From positions 1 to 49,396 of the forward strand of contig NZ_BJVJ01000048.1 in the NCBI RefSeq assembly GCF_007989085.1: a stretch of 49,396 nucleotides of DNA, given 5' to 3'. This document shows positions 34,449 to 43,042 of the stretch, piece by piece; position 1 is the first letter of the stretch, and the number at the start of each line of letters is the position of its first letter. Origin of the DNA: Pseudonocardia sulfidoxydans NBRC 16205. GTDB taxonomy: Bacteria; Actinomycetota; Actinomycetes; Mycobacteriales; Pseudonocardiaceae. The position numbers and the translations under genes were made by a program. The notes below the pieces were generated by a model. That model had not been told where the DNA came from. It worked only from the letters and a program-made list of their open reading frames with translations, and did not search any database.

Positions 34449-35918
34449 CTAGAGCGCGCCGACGGCCTCGCACGCCTTGCGCACGCCCTCCCCGTAGGAC
34501 GGGTCCGCCAGGCTGCAGTTCTCGATGTGCCGCTCCACGGTCGAGGCGCGGGCACCCCTGATGGCACGCGCGGTGTTGAAGAACAGCGCGTCCTGCTGCT
34601 CGGCCGTCATCAGCCGGAACAGGTCCCGGGTCTGGGTGTAGTAGTCGTCGTCGTCCTCGCGGAAGTCGAAGTGGTCGGCGGTCACCGGGCCGAGCCCCGT
34701 GCCCGGCTCGGCGTAGGAAGGCTGCTCGGACCAGCGGCCGAAGTTGTTGGGCTCGACCCCGGGCACGCCGCCCTGGTTCCCGTCGACGCGCATCGCCCCG
34801 TCACGGTGGTAGGTGTTGAGTCCCGTGGCGGCGTGGGGGTGGTTGACCGGAATCTGGTGGTGGTTGACCCCGACCCGGTATCTGGCCGCGTCGCCGTATG
34901 AGAAGAGCCGGCCCTGCAACATCCTGTCCGGGCTGACGGAGATGCCCGGGACGAGGTTCGCCGGGGTGAAGGCGGCCTGCTCGACGTCCGCGAAGTAGTT
35001 GTCGGGATTGCGGTTGAGCTCGAACTCCCCCACCTCGATGAGCGGGTAGTCCTTCTTGCTCCACACCTTGGTCAGGTCGAAGGGATGGAAGCGGTAGGTG
35101 GCCGCATCCGCCTCCGGCATGATCTGCACGAACAGGGTCCACCTCGGATGCTCGCCCCGCTCGATCGCCTCGAACAGGTCCCGCCCGTGCGACTCACGGT
35201 CCTCGGCGATGACGGCGGCGGCCTCGGCGTCGGTCAGGTTCTGGATGCCCTGGCGCGTCCGGAAGTGGAACTTGACCCAGTGCCGCTCGCCCGCCGCGTT
35301 GATGAGGCTGAACGTGTGGGAGCCGAATCCGTGCATGTGCCGGTAGGACCGGGGGATGCCACGGTCGCTCATGACGATGGTGACCTGGTGCAGGGCCTCG
35401 GGCAGGTTGGTCCAGTAGCCCCAGTTGTTCTCCGGGTTGCGCAGGTTGGTGCGCGGGTCCCGCTTCACCGCCCGGTTGAGGTCGGGGAACTTCAACGGGT
35501 CGCGGTGGAAGAAGACCGGGGTGTTGTTGCCGACGACGTCCCAGTTCCCCTCCTCGGTGTAGAAACGCACGGCGAAGCCGCGGATGTCGCGCTCGGCGTC
35601 GGCGGCGCCCCGCTCGCCGGCGACGGTGGAGAAGCGGGCGAACATCGCGCATTCGTTGCCGACGGCGCCGAACAGCGCCGCCCTCGTGAAGTGTGAGATG
35701 TCGTGGGTGACCCGGAACGTGCCGAACGCGCCCGCACCCTTCGCGTGCATCCGGCGTTCCGGGATGACCTCGCGGTCGAAGTGCGCGATCTTCTCGATCA
35801 GCCAGAGGTCCTGCAGCAGCACCGGGCCACGCGCGCCGGCGGTCATGCTGTTCTGGTTGTCGACGACGGGGGCGCCGGCCGCCGTGGTCAGCGGCTTCGT
35901 GTTGTCGGTGAATGTCAT
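34449..35918 (-). CDS. katA: catalase (small-subunit, heme-type)
   Basis: Breaks down H2O2 to water and O2. The 489-residue length and sequence fit clade 3 monofunctional catalases. The distal His is H58 in RRMHAKGAGAFG, the distal Asn is in VGNNTPVFFHRD, and the proximal heme Tyr is in MLQGRLFSYGDAARYR. No NADPH or membrane features need comment. AGGAGAG precedes the ATG. It follows an HD-domain gene by 19 nt and an alpha/beta hydrolase gene further upstream on the same strand, so the three probably share an mRNA. The link with a haloperoxidase-like hydrolase suggests peroxide handling under stress. Confidence 0.96.
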   Translation of the reverse strand: MTFTDNTKPLTTAAGAPVVDNQNSMTAGARGPVLLQDLWLIEKIAHFDREVIPERRMHAKGAGAFGTFRVTHDISHFTRAALFGAVGNECAMFARFSTVAGERGAADAERDIRGFAVRFYTEEGNWDVVGNNTPVFFHRDPLKFPDLNRAVKRDPRTNLRNPENNWGYWTNLPEALHQVTIVMSDRGIPRSYRHMHGFGSHTFSLINAAGERHWVKFHFRTRQGIQNLTDAEAAAVIAEDRESHGRDLFEAIERGEHPRWTLFVQIMPEADAATYRFHPFDLTKVWSKKDYPLIEVGEFELNRNPDNYFADVEQAAFTPANLVPGISVSPDRMLQGRLFSYGDAARYRVGVNHHQIPVNHPHAATGLNTYHRDGAMRVDGNQGGVPGVEPNNFGRWSEQPSYAEPGTGLGPVTADHFDFREDDDDYYTQTRDLFRLMTAEQQDALFFNTARAIRGARASTVERHIENCSLADPSYGEGVRKACEAVGAL

Positions 35919-35937
35919 GTTCTCTCCTGTACCTCGT

Positions 35938-36576
35938 CTACTCCGGCCAGGAGTTGTTCTGGATGATGTCGACGAAGTCCTTGCGGACGAACGACGGGTC
36001 GAAGCGGGCGAGGACGTCGTCGTTCATGGTGCCGAAGGTGGTGTCGGGCCGGTCGGCCATCGCGTCGTTGAACGCCTGCAGGATGCGGTTCTTGAAGTCC
36101 GGCCGGGGGTGCGCGGCGACGACCTCGGCGCGCTGCTCGGGGGTGATCTCGTCGAGGTCGAGGCCCAGTACGTCGGTCTCCACCCCGAGCGTGACGACCG
36201 CGACCTCCGGCGCCAGGTGCAGCGGGACCTCCGGGGTGGTGTGCAGCGCGATCCCCAGCCACACGTTTCCGGCCTCGGTCTCGGAGCGGCCGTGGTCGCG
36301 CAGGAAGCTGCGCGCGGCGTCGGCGCCGTCGATCTCGAAACGCCGGTCCTTGCTCGCGTAGGCCGACGTCAGCCCGAGGTCGTGGAACAACCCGCCCACG
36401 TAGGCCAGTTCGGGATCGACGTCGAGGCCGCGCGCCGCGGCCTTGAGCGACCCCCAGAGGTAGACGCGCCTGGAGTGGTCGAAGAGGGTGTCGTCCTCGA
36501 CCCCACGCACGAGCGCGGTGGCCTCGCGGGCGAGGGCGGTGTCGGGAATACTGATACCTGCGATGGTCTCGGGCAT
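35938..36576 (-). CDS. HD-domain metal hydrolase, cyanamide hydratase-like
   Basis: A 212-residue HD-superfamily protein. Metal ligands are visible as H34 (LFDHSRRVYLWG) and H65-D66 (GLFHDLGL), with a conserved LHTTPEVPL farther on. The arrangement, including IPDTALAREATALVRG at the start, resembles the Ddi2-type cyanamide hydratase group. ATG 36576 was chosen because AAGGAG lies 5 nt upstream; an in-frame ATG at 36627 overlaps the hydrolase stop but has poorer context. It lies between the hydrolase and catalase genes of one operon. Actual substrate unknown: cyanamide, other nitriles or a nucleotide are all possible. Confidence 0.8.
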   Translation of the reverse strand: MPETIAGISIPDTALAREATALVRGVEDDTLFDHSRRVYLWGSLKAAARGLDVDPELAYVGGLFHDLGLTSAYASKDRRFEIDGADAARSFLRDHGRSETEAGNVWLGIALHTTPEVPLHLAPEVAVVTLGVETDVLGLDLDEITPEQRAEVVAAHPRPDFKNRILQAFNDAMADRPDTTFGTMNDDVLARFDPSFVRKDFVDIIQNNSWPE

Positions 36577-36626
36577 GTCTGCTCCTTCAGCGGCTGGGCC
36601 CGGGGGGCGTGCACTCGCCGTCGACA

Positions 36627-37460
36627 TCAGGTCGCGAGGAAGTCCAGGAGGGCCTTGTTGACGATCTCCGGGTGGGTCCAGGCGATGTTGTGCGGACCGC
36701 CCTCGACCGTCACGGAGGTGAGGTCCTTGATCAGTCCGGGCAGCCGGGCGGCGGTGGCCGCGTGGGGCAGGATGCGGTCGGCGTCGCCGTGCACGAGCAG
36801 GGTCGGGACGTCGATGTTCGGCAGGTCGTCGCGGAAGTCGGTGAGCCAGGTGTCGACGCAGGCCTCGGCCGCGAACGACGACGCGCCGATGGCGGTGACG
36901 AAGCTGTTCTGCCAGGCCTGCTCGCTGATCAGGGTCCCGCCGAGGACGTCGACGTTGTAGAAGTTGTCGAGGAAGTCCTTCAGGTACGCGGGGCGGTCGG
37001 CCACGACGGCCGCCTTGATGTCGTCGAAGACCTGCTGGTCGACACCCTCGGGGTTGTCGTCCGTCTTCAGCAGGAACGGGGGGATCGCCCCCAGGAGGAC
37101 CGCCTTGCGGACCCGGGCCGAGCCGTAGGTGGACAGGTAGCGGGTCACCTCGCCGGTGCCCATCGAGAATCCGACGAGGACGAGGTCGTCCAGGTCGAGG
37201 TGGTCGAGCAGGGTCTTCAGGTCGGCGGCGAAGGTGTCGTAGTCGTAGCCGACGGTGGGCTGGCTCGACTTGCCGAAGCCGCGCCGGTCGTAGGTGATGA
37301 CGCGGTATCCGGCCGAGAGCAGGGCGCGCTGCTGCTTCTCCCAGGACGCGCCGTTGAGCGGGTAGCCGTGGATCAGGACCACGGGCTGCCCGCTGCCGTG
37401 GTCCTCGAAGTAGATCTGGATGTCGGCGTCGTTCTCCTGGCCGACGGTGAGCAGGGTCAT
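36627..37460 (-). CDS. alpha/beta hydrolase, non-heme chloroperoxidase type
   Basis: A 277-residue alpha/beta hydrolase of the cofactor-free haloperoxidase/arylesterase group. The oxyanion-hole segment is VVLIHGYPLNG, the nucleophile is S99 in VLVGFSMGTGEV, the acid is in LLVHGDADRILP and the base His is in EGGPHNIAWTHPE. Members act as esterases and, with acetate, as perhydrolases that make peracids from H2O2. AGGAG precedes ATG 37460. It is first in the operon hydrolase - HD protein - catalase; the presence of a catalase supports a peroxide-related role. Confidence 0.9.
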   Translation of the reverse strand: MTLLTVGQENDADIQIYFEDHGSGQPVVLIHGYPLNGASWEKQQRALLSAGYRVITYDRRGFGKSSQPTVGYDYDTFAADLKTLLDHLDLDDLVLVGFSMGTGEVTRYLSTYGSARVRKAVLLGAIPPFLLKTDDNPEGVDQQVFDDIKAAVVADRPAYLKDFLDNFYNVDVLGGTLISEQAWQNSFVTAIGASSFAAEACVDTWLTDFRDDLPNIDVPTLLVHGDADRILPHAATAARLPGLIKDLTSVTVEGGPHNIAWTHPEIVNKALLDFLAT

Positions 37461-37676
37461 GAGGTACTCCTCTTGATCGGGTTGAGGGCTCCCCGTGCAA
37501 AGCTGTGCCGCGGAGACGACATCGGAGCCGCTCGGTGAGGTCGAGTGTGCTGGACCTCGGGCACCGCGACCGCCCGGCGAGCGGCAATCCTCGATGGTGG
37601 CGAGCCGGGCCGTCCATTACCTACTGGCCGGGATGCGGGTCCGACGGATCGTGTCCGGCCGGCGGTGCGGAACGCA

Positions 37677-37709
37677 GACGGCCGCCGACCCTGTGGGTCG
37701 GCGGCCGTC
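37677..37709 (-). terminator. terminator of the ketone-carboxylation operon
   Basis: GACGGCCGCCGACCC and its exact complement form a 15-bp perfect stem closed by a TGT loop (37692-37694). It begins 18 nt beyond the stop of the acyl-CoA dehydrogenase gene, the last gene of the long minus-strand operon. No T-run follows, as usual in such GC-rich genomes. Confidence 0.75.
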
Positions 37710-37727
37710 GGCAGGGCTCGTGGCCCG

Positions 37728-38894
37728 CTACCGTGCCGGACTGTCGAACGCGTCGTCGAACTGGTAACCACCCAGGAGCTCGCGGGCCGCCACGAGGTAC
37801 TGGACGGTCGGCGGACCCTCCTCCAGCCAGTTCAGCCGGGCATCCCGGTAGAGCCGCTCGATCGGGTACTTGCGGGTGTAGCCGATTCCGCCATGGACCA
37901 GCAATGCCCGGTCGGTGACCCGCCCGACCGCTTCGAGGCCGAACTGCTTGAGCAGACTCGACTCGGCCGGTATCCGCTGGTCGCGGTCCCATTTCGCGGC
38001 CACGTCGGCGAGCATGCCGCGCAATGCGTAGACGTCCACCGCCATCTCCGCGAGGTAGCGCTGGATCGCCTGCCGTTGCGCGATCGGTTTGCCGAAGGTC
38101 ACCCGCTCCTGGGAGAACGCGAGGGACAGTTCCAGCGCGCGACTTGCGGTGCCCAACGAGGACGCCGCGATGAAGACCCGGCTGATCTCGAGGGCACGTT
38201 CGAGGTGGGCGATCCCCTCACCCTCGGCACCCACGAGGTTCGTCGCGGGGACGCGGACGTCGGTGAAGGTGAGCTCGCCGTGTTCGGCGCCCTTGCACCC
38301 CATCGTCTCCGGCAGCGCCGCGATCGTGAAACCGGGAGTTTCCCGGGGAACGATGATCGCCGACACCTCACGGTCGGCGGTCTTGGCGAGCACGAGGAAG
38401 TGCGACGCGATGTCGGAGTTGGTGATCAGCCATTTGCGGCCGTTGAGGACGTAGTCGTCGCCGTCGCGGTGGGCGCGGGTGGACAGGTCCATCCCGGTGC
38501 CGTTGCCCGGTTCGGTCAGGGCGAAGGCCAGGGACTTCTCCCCGACCGCGGCGCCGGGCAGGATCGCGCGCTTCTGCTCCTCGTTCCCGATCTCGGACAG
38601 CGCGTGGGCGAAGGAGTTGTGCACGTGGACGATGGTCCGGATACCGCCCTGAATCTTCGCGAACTCCGCGAGGATCGGCAGGTACTGGGCGATGGACAGG
38701 CCTGCCCCGCCGTACTCGCGGGGCACGATCAGCCCGAACGCACCGCAGTTCCTCAGTGCGGGCAGGACGATGTCGAGCGGGATGGTCTCGGTGTCCTCGA
38801 TCTGGTGCTCGAGCGGGTCGAGCTCCTTCCAGATCGTGGTGAACACTCTGTCGCGCAATGCGGTGTACTCGTCGTCGGGCAGACCAACGGTCAC
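37728..38894 (-). CDS. acyl-CoA dehydrogenase family protein
   Basis: A 388-residue FAD enzyme introducing a 2,3-double bond into an acyl-CoA, passing electrons to ETF. The three usual domains are present. FAD and substrate contacts are in LAFALTEPGNGTGMDL and KWLITNSDIASHFLV; the helical C-terminal domain has VHGGIGYTRKYPIERLYRDA and the catalytic Glu position in LEEGPPT. GTG 38894 is set by GGAGAAG 5 nt upstream. It is the last gene before the terminator. Its role in a simple ketone-carboxylation pathway is not obvious: it may handle a saturated acyl-CoA left after thiolysis, or a branched side chain. Confidence 0.9.
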   Translation of the reverse strand: MTVGLPDDEYTALRDRVFTTIWKELDPLEHQIEDTETIPLDIVLPALRNCGAFGLIVPREYGGAGLSIAQYLPILAEFAKIQGGIRTIVHVHNSFAHALSEIGNEEQKRAILPGAAVGEKSLAFALTEPGNGTGMDLSTRAHRDGDDYVLNGRKWLITNSDIASHFLVLAKTADREVSAIIVPRETPGFTIAALPETMGCKGAEHGELTFTDVRVPATNLVGAEGEGIAHLERALEISRVFIAASSLGTASRALELSLAFSQERVTFGKPIAQRQAIQRYLAEMAVDVYALRGMLADVAAKWDRDQRIPAESSLLKQFGLEAVGRVTDRALLVHGGIGYTRKYPIERLYRDARLNWLEEGPPTVQYLVAARELLGGYQFDDAFDSPAR

Positions 38895-38982
38895 GGAACT
38901 TCTCCTCGTGTGCAGGGGCGGCCACCGTCGATCGTGCGGACGGCGCTGCCGGGAAACCGTTGCAGGACATGCACCCCGTGGC

Positions 38983-40533
38983 TCAGGTGCCGGGGCGCAC
39001 CTGCTGGAGGCGGTGCTTCTGCACCTTCCCCGAGGTCGTGCGGGGAAGCGGGTCGGTGGTGATGCGGTAGACGCGTGGCACCTTGAACCCGGCGAGGTGC
39101 GCGCGCAGGTGCTCCTCGACCGACGCCGGGTCGGCGGGCGCGTCGTCGCGGACGACGATGTGTGCGACCCCGATCTCCCCCCATTTCTCGTCGGGTTCGC
39201 CGACGACGGCAGCCTCGAGGACGTCGGGATGAGCGGCGAGAACGCGCTCGATCTCGGCCGGGTAGACGTTGAGGCCACCGGAGATGATCATGTCCTTGGC
39301 GCGGCCGGCCATGTAGACGAAGCCGTCCTCGTCGTAACCGGCGAGGTCCCCGGTGTGCAGCCACCCGTTCGCGAGCGTCTCCGCGGTGGCATCGGGCTTG
39401 TTGTAGTAGCCGATCATGTTCGCGGGCGAGCGGCAGATGATCTGCCCGACCGTGTTCGGGGGCACCTCGACGTCGTTCTCGTCGACGATCTTGATGACGG
39501 CCGCCGAGCACGCCTTGCCCGTCGACCCGCTCCGGGTGGCGGCGTCCTCGCCGGACATGAGCAGCATGAGGGTCGGGAACTCGCTCATCCCGTACACCTG
39601 CAGCACGTCGCACGCGGGCACCTTCGACTTGAGCCCGTCGAGCGACGACGGCGGCACCGGTTCCCCACCGGAGAGCACCATGCGCAGCGACGAGGTGTCG
39701 TAGCGGTCGAACTCCGGGTGGTCGAGCACGCGTGCGAGCACGGTCGGCACCAGCAGGACCTTGGTGACGCGCTGCTTCTCGACCTGGTCCAGGAAGACGC
39801 CGGCGTCGAAGCCGGTGCTGCGCCCGATCACCAGCCGCCCGCCCCGCCACAGCGTCGCGAGGCCGCAGTCGTGGAACCCGGCGGCCCAGCACAGCGCCGG
39901 CACGACGTAGTAGACGTCGTCGTTGCGCAGGTCGAAGTCGACGATCTGGTGGTAGGTGTTCCACAGCACCGTCGAGTGGGTGTGCATGGCGCCCTTGGGG
40001 AAGCCCGTGGTGCCGGAGGTGTACTGCAGCAGGAACAGGTCGTCGGCGCGGACGTCGGGGAGCACGAAGGACGCTGCGGTGTCCGGGTCGGCCACGAGGT
40101 CCTCGTAGGCGGTGCCCAGGCCGGTGCGCTCCCCCACCTCGACGATCGTCCGGCCGGTGAGCTGGTCGGCGATCGGTGTGACGGCGGGGGCCAGCGCGTC
40201 CTCGACCAGGATCCAGCGGGAGTCGGAGTCCTCGACGATGTACTGCATCTCCGAGGGCGCGAGCAGGTAGTTGACCGGGACGAGCACCCCGCCGAGCTTG
40301 GCCAGCGCGAAGAACAGCTCGATCCACTCGAGCCGGTTGTACATGATCACCGAGACCCGGTCGCCCTTGCGGAAACCGGCCGCGGCCAGCCCGGCGGCCA
40401 GCGCCGTCGAGCGGGCGTCCAGCTCACCGAAGGTCATGTCCCGGCCGTCGAATGTCAGCGCCGTCGAGTCGGGACGGGCACCGGCGTCGGTGACGGTCTT
40501 GGTCAGGATGTCGCGGAGGGTGTAGGTGTCCAT
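38983..40533 (-). CDS. AMP-forming acyl-CoA synthetase
   Basis: A 516-residue member of the adenylate-forming ligases that activates a carboxylic acid with ATP and CoA. The P-loop-like motif is YTSGTTGFPKGAMHTH, the hinge region GWLHTGDLAGYDEDGF, then GRAKDMIISGGLNVYPAEIE, and the catalytic Lys is in TTSGKVQKHRL near the C-terminus. ATG 40533 is chosen over 40593, which would run into the thiolase gene. In the operon it would convert the 3-oxoacid made by the carboxylase to its CoA ester, like benzoylacetate-CoA ligase in acetophenone catabolism. Chain or ring preference is not readable. Confidence 0.92.
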   Translation of the reverse strand: MDTYTLRDILTKTVTDAGARPDSTALTFDGRDMTFGELDARSTALAAGLAAAGFRKGDRVSVIMYNRLEWIELFFALAKLGGVLVPVNYLLAPSEMQYIVEDSDSRWILVEDALAPAVTPIADQLTGRTIVEVGERTGLGTAYEDLVADPDTAASFVLPDVRADDLFLLQYTSGTTGFPKGAMHTHSTVLWNTYHQIVDFDLRNDDVYYVVPALCWAAGFHDCGLATLWRGGRLVIGRSTGFDAGVFLDQVEKQRVTKVLLVPTVLARVLDHPEFDRYDTSSLRMVLSGGEPVPPSSLDGLKSKVPACDVLQVYGMSEFPTLMLLMSGEDAATRSGSTGKACSAAVIKIVDENDVEVPPNTVGQIICRSPANMIGYYNKPDATAETLANGWLHTGDLAGYDEDGFVYMAGRAKDMIISGGLNVYPAEIERVLAAHPDVLEAAVVGEPDEKWGEIGVAHIVVRDDAPADPASVEEHLRAHLAGFKVPRVYRITTDPLPRTTSGKVQKHRLQQVRPGT

Positions 40534-40544
40534 CGCAGGTGACC

Positions 40545-41723
40545 TCAGATCCGCTCGATGATCGTCGCGTTCGCCATGCCGCCCCATTCGCACATGGTCT
40601 GCAGGCCGAACCGGGCCCCGCGGTGCTCCAGCGCACCGACGAGGGTGGTGAGGATGCGGGCGCCGCTCGCGCCGAGCGGATGCCCCAGGGCGATGGCGCC
40701 GCCGTGCACGTTGAGCCGGTCGTGCTCGACCTTCATGTCCTGCATCCAGGCCAGCGGCACCGAGGCGAACGCCTCGTTCACCTCGAACAGGTCGATGTCG
40801 TCGACGGTCAGACCGGCCCGGTCGAGCACCTTCCGGGTCGCGGGCACGACGCCCATCAGCATCACGATCGGGTCGTCACCCACCACTGCGGTCTCGTGCA
40901 CCCGCGCCCTGGGCGTCAGCCCGAGCTGCTCCGCCTTCTCGGCGCTCATCATCAGCACGCCCGCGGCCCCGTCGGTGAGCGGCGAGGAGTTGCCGGGGGT
41001 GATCTTCCAGTCGATCTCGGGGAACCGTTCGGCCATGGCGTCGTCTCGGAACGACGGCCGCAGCCCGGCCAGGCCCTCGACCGTGGTCGACGCCCGGATG
41101 GTCTCGTCGACCAGCAGCTCCGGCGCCTCCGCCACCGTGACCAGGTCCTGGGTGAACGTCTCGCCCGCCGCGACCGCCCGCTGGTGGGACGCCACCGAGT
41201 AGGCGTCGAGCTCGTCGCGCCCGAGCTGCCACCGCGCACAGATCAACTCCGCGGATACCCCCTGACCGACCAGTCCGCCCGGGAAGCGTTCGGTGATACG
41301 GGCGCCGAGGTGGTCGGCGCCCTGCGCGTCGGAGTGCATCGCGACCCGCGACATCGACTCGACACCACATGCGATGACGACGTCCGCGGCACCCGCCCGG
41401 ATGGCGTGGGCGGCGAAGGAGACGGCCTGCTGGCTCGATCCGCATTGTCGGTCGACGGTGGTGGCCGGCACCGTCAGCGGGAAACCTGCCGCGAGGACCG
41501 CGGTCCGGGTCGGGTTGACGGCCTGCTCACCGGCCTTGGTCACACATCCGCCGATGACGTCGTCGACGATGCCGGGGTCGATCCCGTTGCGTTCGACCAG
41601 GGCGGCGAGCACGTCCGCAAGCAGCGCCACCGGGTGGACGTGGCTGAGCGCACCCCCCTTCTTGCCCTTGCCGACGGGAGTCCGCAGCACGTCGACGATC
41701 ACGGCGTCGCGTGGGGTGCTCAT
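40545..41723 (-). CDS. thiolase (acetyl-CoA acyltransferase)
   Basis: A 392-residue thiolase that cleaves a 3-oxoacyl-CoA with CoA to acetyl-CoA and a shortened acyl-CoA. The acyl-carrying Cys is C94 in TTVDRQCGSSQQA, the general-base His is in HGGAIALGHPLGASGAR, and the second Cys is in QTMCEWGGMANA. The length is normal. It lies 12 nt upstream of the synthetase gene on the same strand. In the proposed pathway it would split the CoA ester formed by that ligase. Degradative thiolase is favoured over biosynthetic because of the operon. Confidence 0.93.
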   Translation of the reverse strand: MSTPRDAVIVDVLRTPVGKGKKGGALSHVHPVALLADVLAALVERNGIDPGIVDDVIGGCVTKAGEQAVNPTRTAVLAAGFPLTVPATTVDRQCGSSQQAVSFAAHAIRAGAADVVIACGVESMSRVAMHSDAQGADHLGARITERFPGGLVGQGVSAELICARWQLGRDELDAYSVASHQRAVAAGETFTQDLVTVAEAPELLVDETIRASTTVEGLAGLRPSFRDDAMAERFPEIDWKITPGNSSPLTDGAAGVLMMSAEKAEQLGLTPRARVHETAVVGDDPIVMLMGVVPATRKVLDRAGLTVDDIDLFEVNEAFASVPLAWMQDMKVEHDRLNVHGGAIALGHPLGASGARILTTLVGALEHRGARFGLQTMCEWGGMANATIIERI

Positions 41724-41789
41724 GGCCTTCTGCCTTTCCGGGGCGGTGGCCCCTGTGATCCGGGCACAGCGGGGAGGGCGGGGCGGAGG

Positions 41790-42578
41790 TCAGTCGCGAC
41801 GGGTGCCGATCGGCAGCAGGTCCGGCAACGCCGGCATCGCTTTGCCTGTGCGTCCCCCGGGTACTCCCGGGAACTGGTAGGGCAGTGGGGCGCGCCCGGG
41901 CTGCACGACCACGACCTCGCTGGGGTCGGTGCCCAGCGCGCAGTCGACGAGCGCCGCCGCGACGTCGGGGACCCGCACCAGGGGGAACTCCAGGCGGTCG
42001 AGCTCCTCGCGGGCGGCTCCGAGCATGGCGGTGTCCACCAGGCCGGGGCACACCGCGTGCAGCCCCACTCCTCTGTTGCCGAGCGTCGGGCCGTACCCCC
42101 TCACGAGACCGATGATCGCGTGCTTGGTCATCGCGTACACGGGGTCGAACGGGACCGCAGTGAGGCCGGCGAGCGAGGCGGTGACGACCGCGTGGCCGCG
42201 CTCTGCCTCCAGCAGCGGCACCAGCGCGCGCAGCCCGAAGACGACGCCGTCGACGTTGACCGACCAGGCCCGGCGGTAGGACGCCAGGTCCAGGTCGAGG
42301 ACCTCGGCCTCACCGAGGGCCACGCCCGCGTTGAACAGCGCTGCGTTCAGTGCCAGGCCGTTGCCCGTGATGTGGTCGACGACGCTCCGCCACGCGTACG
42401 GGTCGCCGACGTCCAGCGGCATCGCGGTGCCGCCGACCTCCGCGGCGGTGGTCTGAGCACCGTGCCGGTCGATGTCGGCGACCACGACGTGCAGGCCGTG
42501 GCCGGCGAGCCGGCGGGCCGCCTCGCGGCCGATGCCACCGGCGCCGCCGGTGACCAGTGCTGCCGGCCTCGGGTTCAT
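41790..42578 (-). CDS. short-chain dehydrogenase/reductase
   Basis: A 262-residue classical SDR. The cofactor motif is TGGAGGIG (residues 10-17), D-x-D in VVADIDRHG suggests NAD rather than NADP, followed by FNAG, the catalytic Ser in VTASLAG and the YxxxK motif in VYAMTKHA. ATG 42578 begins the conserved part. The position between thiolase and the carboxylase genes fits a secondary-alcohol dehydrogenase (as 1-phenylethanol dehydrogenase) making the ketone that the carboxylase uses. A 3-hydroxyacyl-CoA dehydrogenase is the alternative. Confidence 0.9.
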   Translation of the reverse strand: MNPRPAALVTGGAGGIGREAARRLAGHGLHVVVADIDRHGAQTTAAEVGGTAMPLDVGDPYAWRSVVDHITGNGLALNAALFNAGVALGEAEVLDLDLASYRRAWSVNVDGVVFGLRALVPLLEAERGHAVVTASLAGLTAVPFDPVYAMTKHAIIGLVRGYGPTLGNRGVGLHAVCPGLVDTAMLGAAREELDRLEFPLVRVPDVAAALVDCALGTDPSEVVVVQPGRAPLPYQFPGVPGGRTGKAMPALPDLLPIGTRRD

Positions 42579-42721
42579 CGTCGGCCGTCCCCGCCGGCCG
42601 GCGAGGTACACGTGCTCATCAGGCGCCTCCACGGGTAATCGGATTCAGGGAACAGGGGACGCAGTCCCGCGGGAGGTGCCCGACCGGGTCGGAGCCGGCC
42701 GGGCACCTGCCGCGGGGAGCG

Positions 42722-42982
42722 TCAGCCGGCGCGTGTGCCCGACCAGCCCCAGGTGGCGGGCCGCCACGGCGGCCAGTGGTCGTCGTCGGTCGGGACGTCG
42801 ACGGCCAGGTGGTGGAAGCAGTCCTGGCACTTGGTGACCATGCGCGGGCCGATGTAGTTGGCGACCGGGTAGCGGGCCACGGCGGTGGATCCGCACTCCG
42901 GACAGGTCGCCTCGACCGGCACCCGGGTGACGTAGATGCGCTCCTCGGACGGCCGGGGGAAGAGCATGCGCTCAACGCCCAT
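42722..42982 (-). CDS. small zinc-ribbon protein, candidate third subunit of the HyuA/HyuB-type carboxylase
   Basis: An 86-residue protein with two CxxC pairs, C27/C30 (CPECG) and C52/C55 (CQDC), a treble-clef or ribbon zinc site, and a Trp-rich tail (DDDHWPPWRPATWGW). GGAAGGAG lies 6 nt before ATG 42982. It directly follows the HyuB gene on the same strand. Acetone and acetophenone carboxylases have a small zinc-binding subunit besides the HyuA- and HyuB-like ones, while hydantoinases and 5-oxoprolinases do not, so this gene is the main sequence hint that the complex is a carboxylase. Homology to those subunits needs a profile search. Confidence 0.72.
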   Translation of the reverse strand: MGVERMLFPRPSEERIYVTRVPVEATCPECGSTAVARYPVANYIGPRMVTKCQDCFHHLAVDVPTDDDHWPPWRPATWGWSGTRAG

Positions 42983-43042
42983 GGCGGGCTCCTTCCTGGA
43001 CGGTGCGGCTCGGCGCCGCGGTAGGCCGGTCGGTACGACAGA

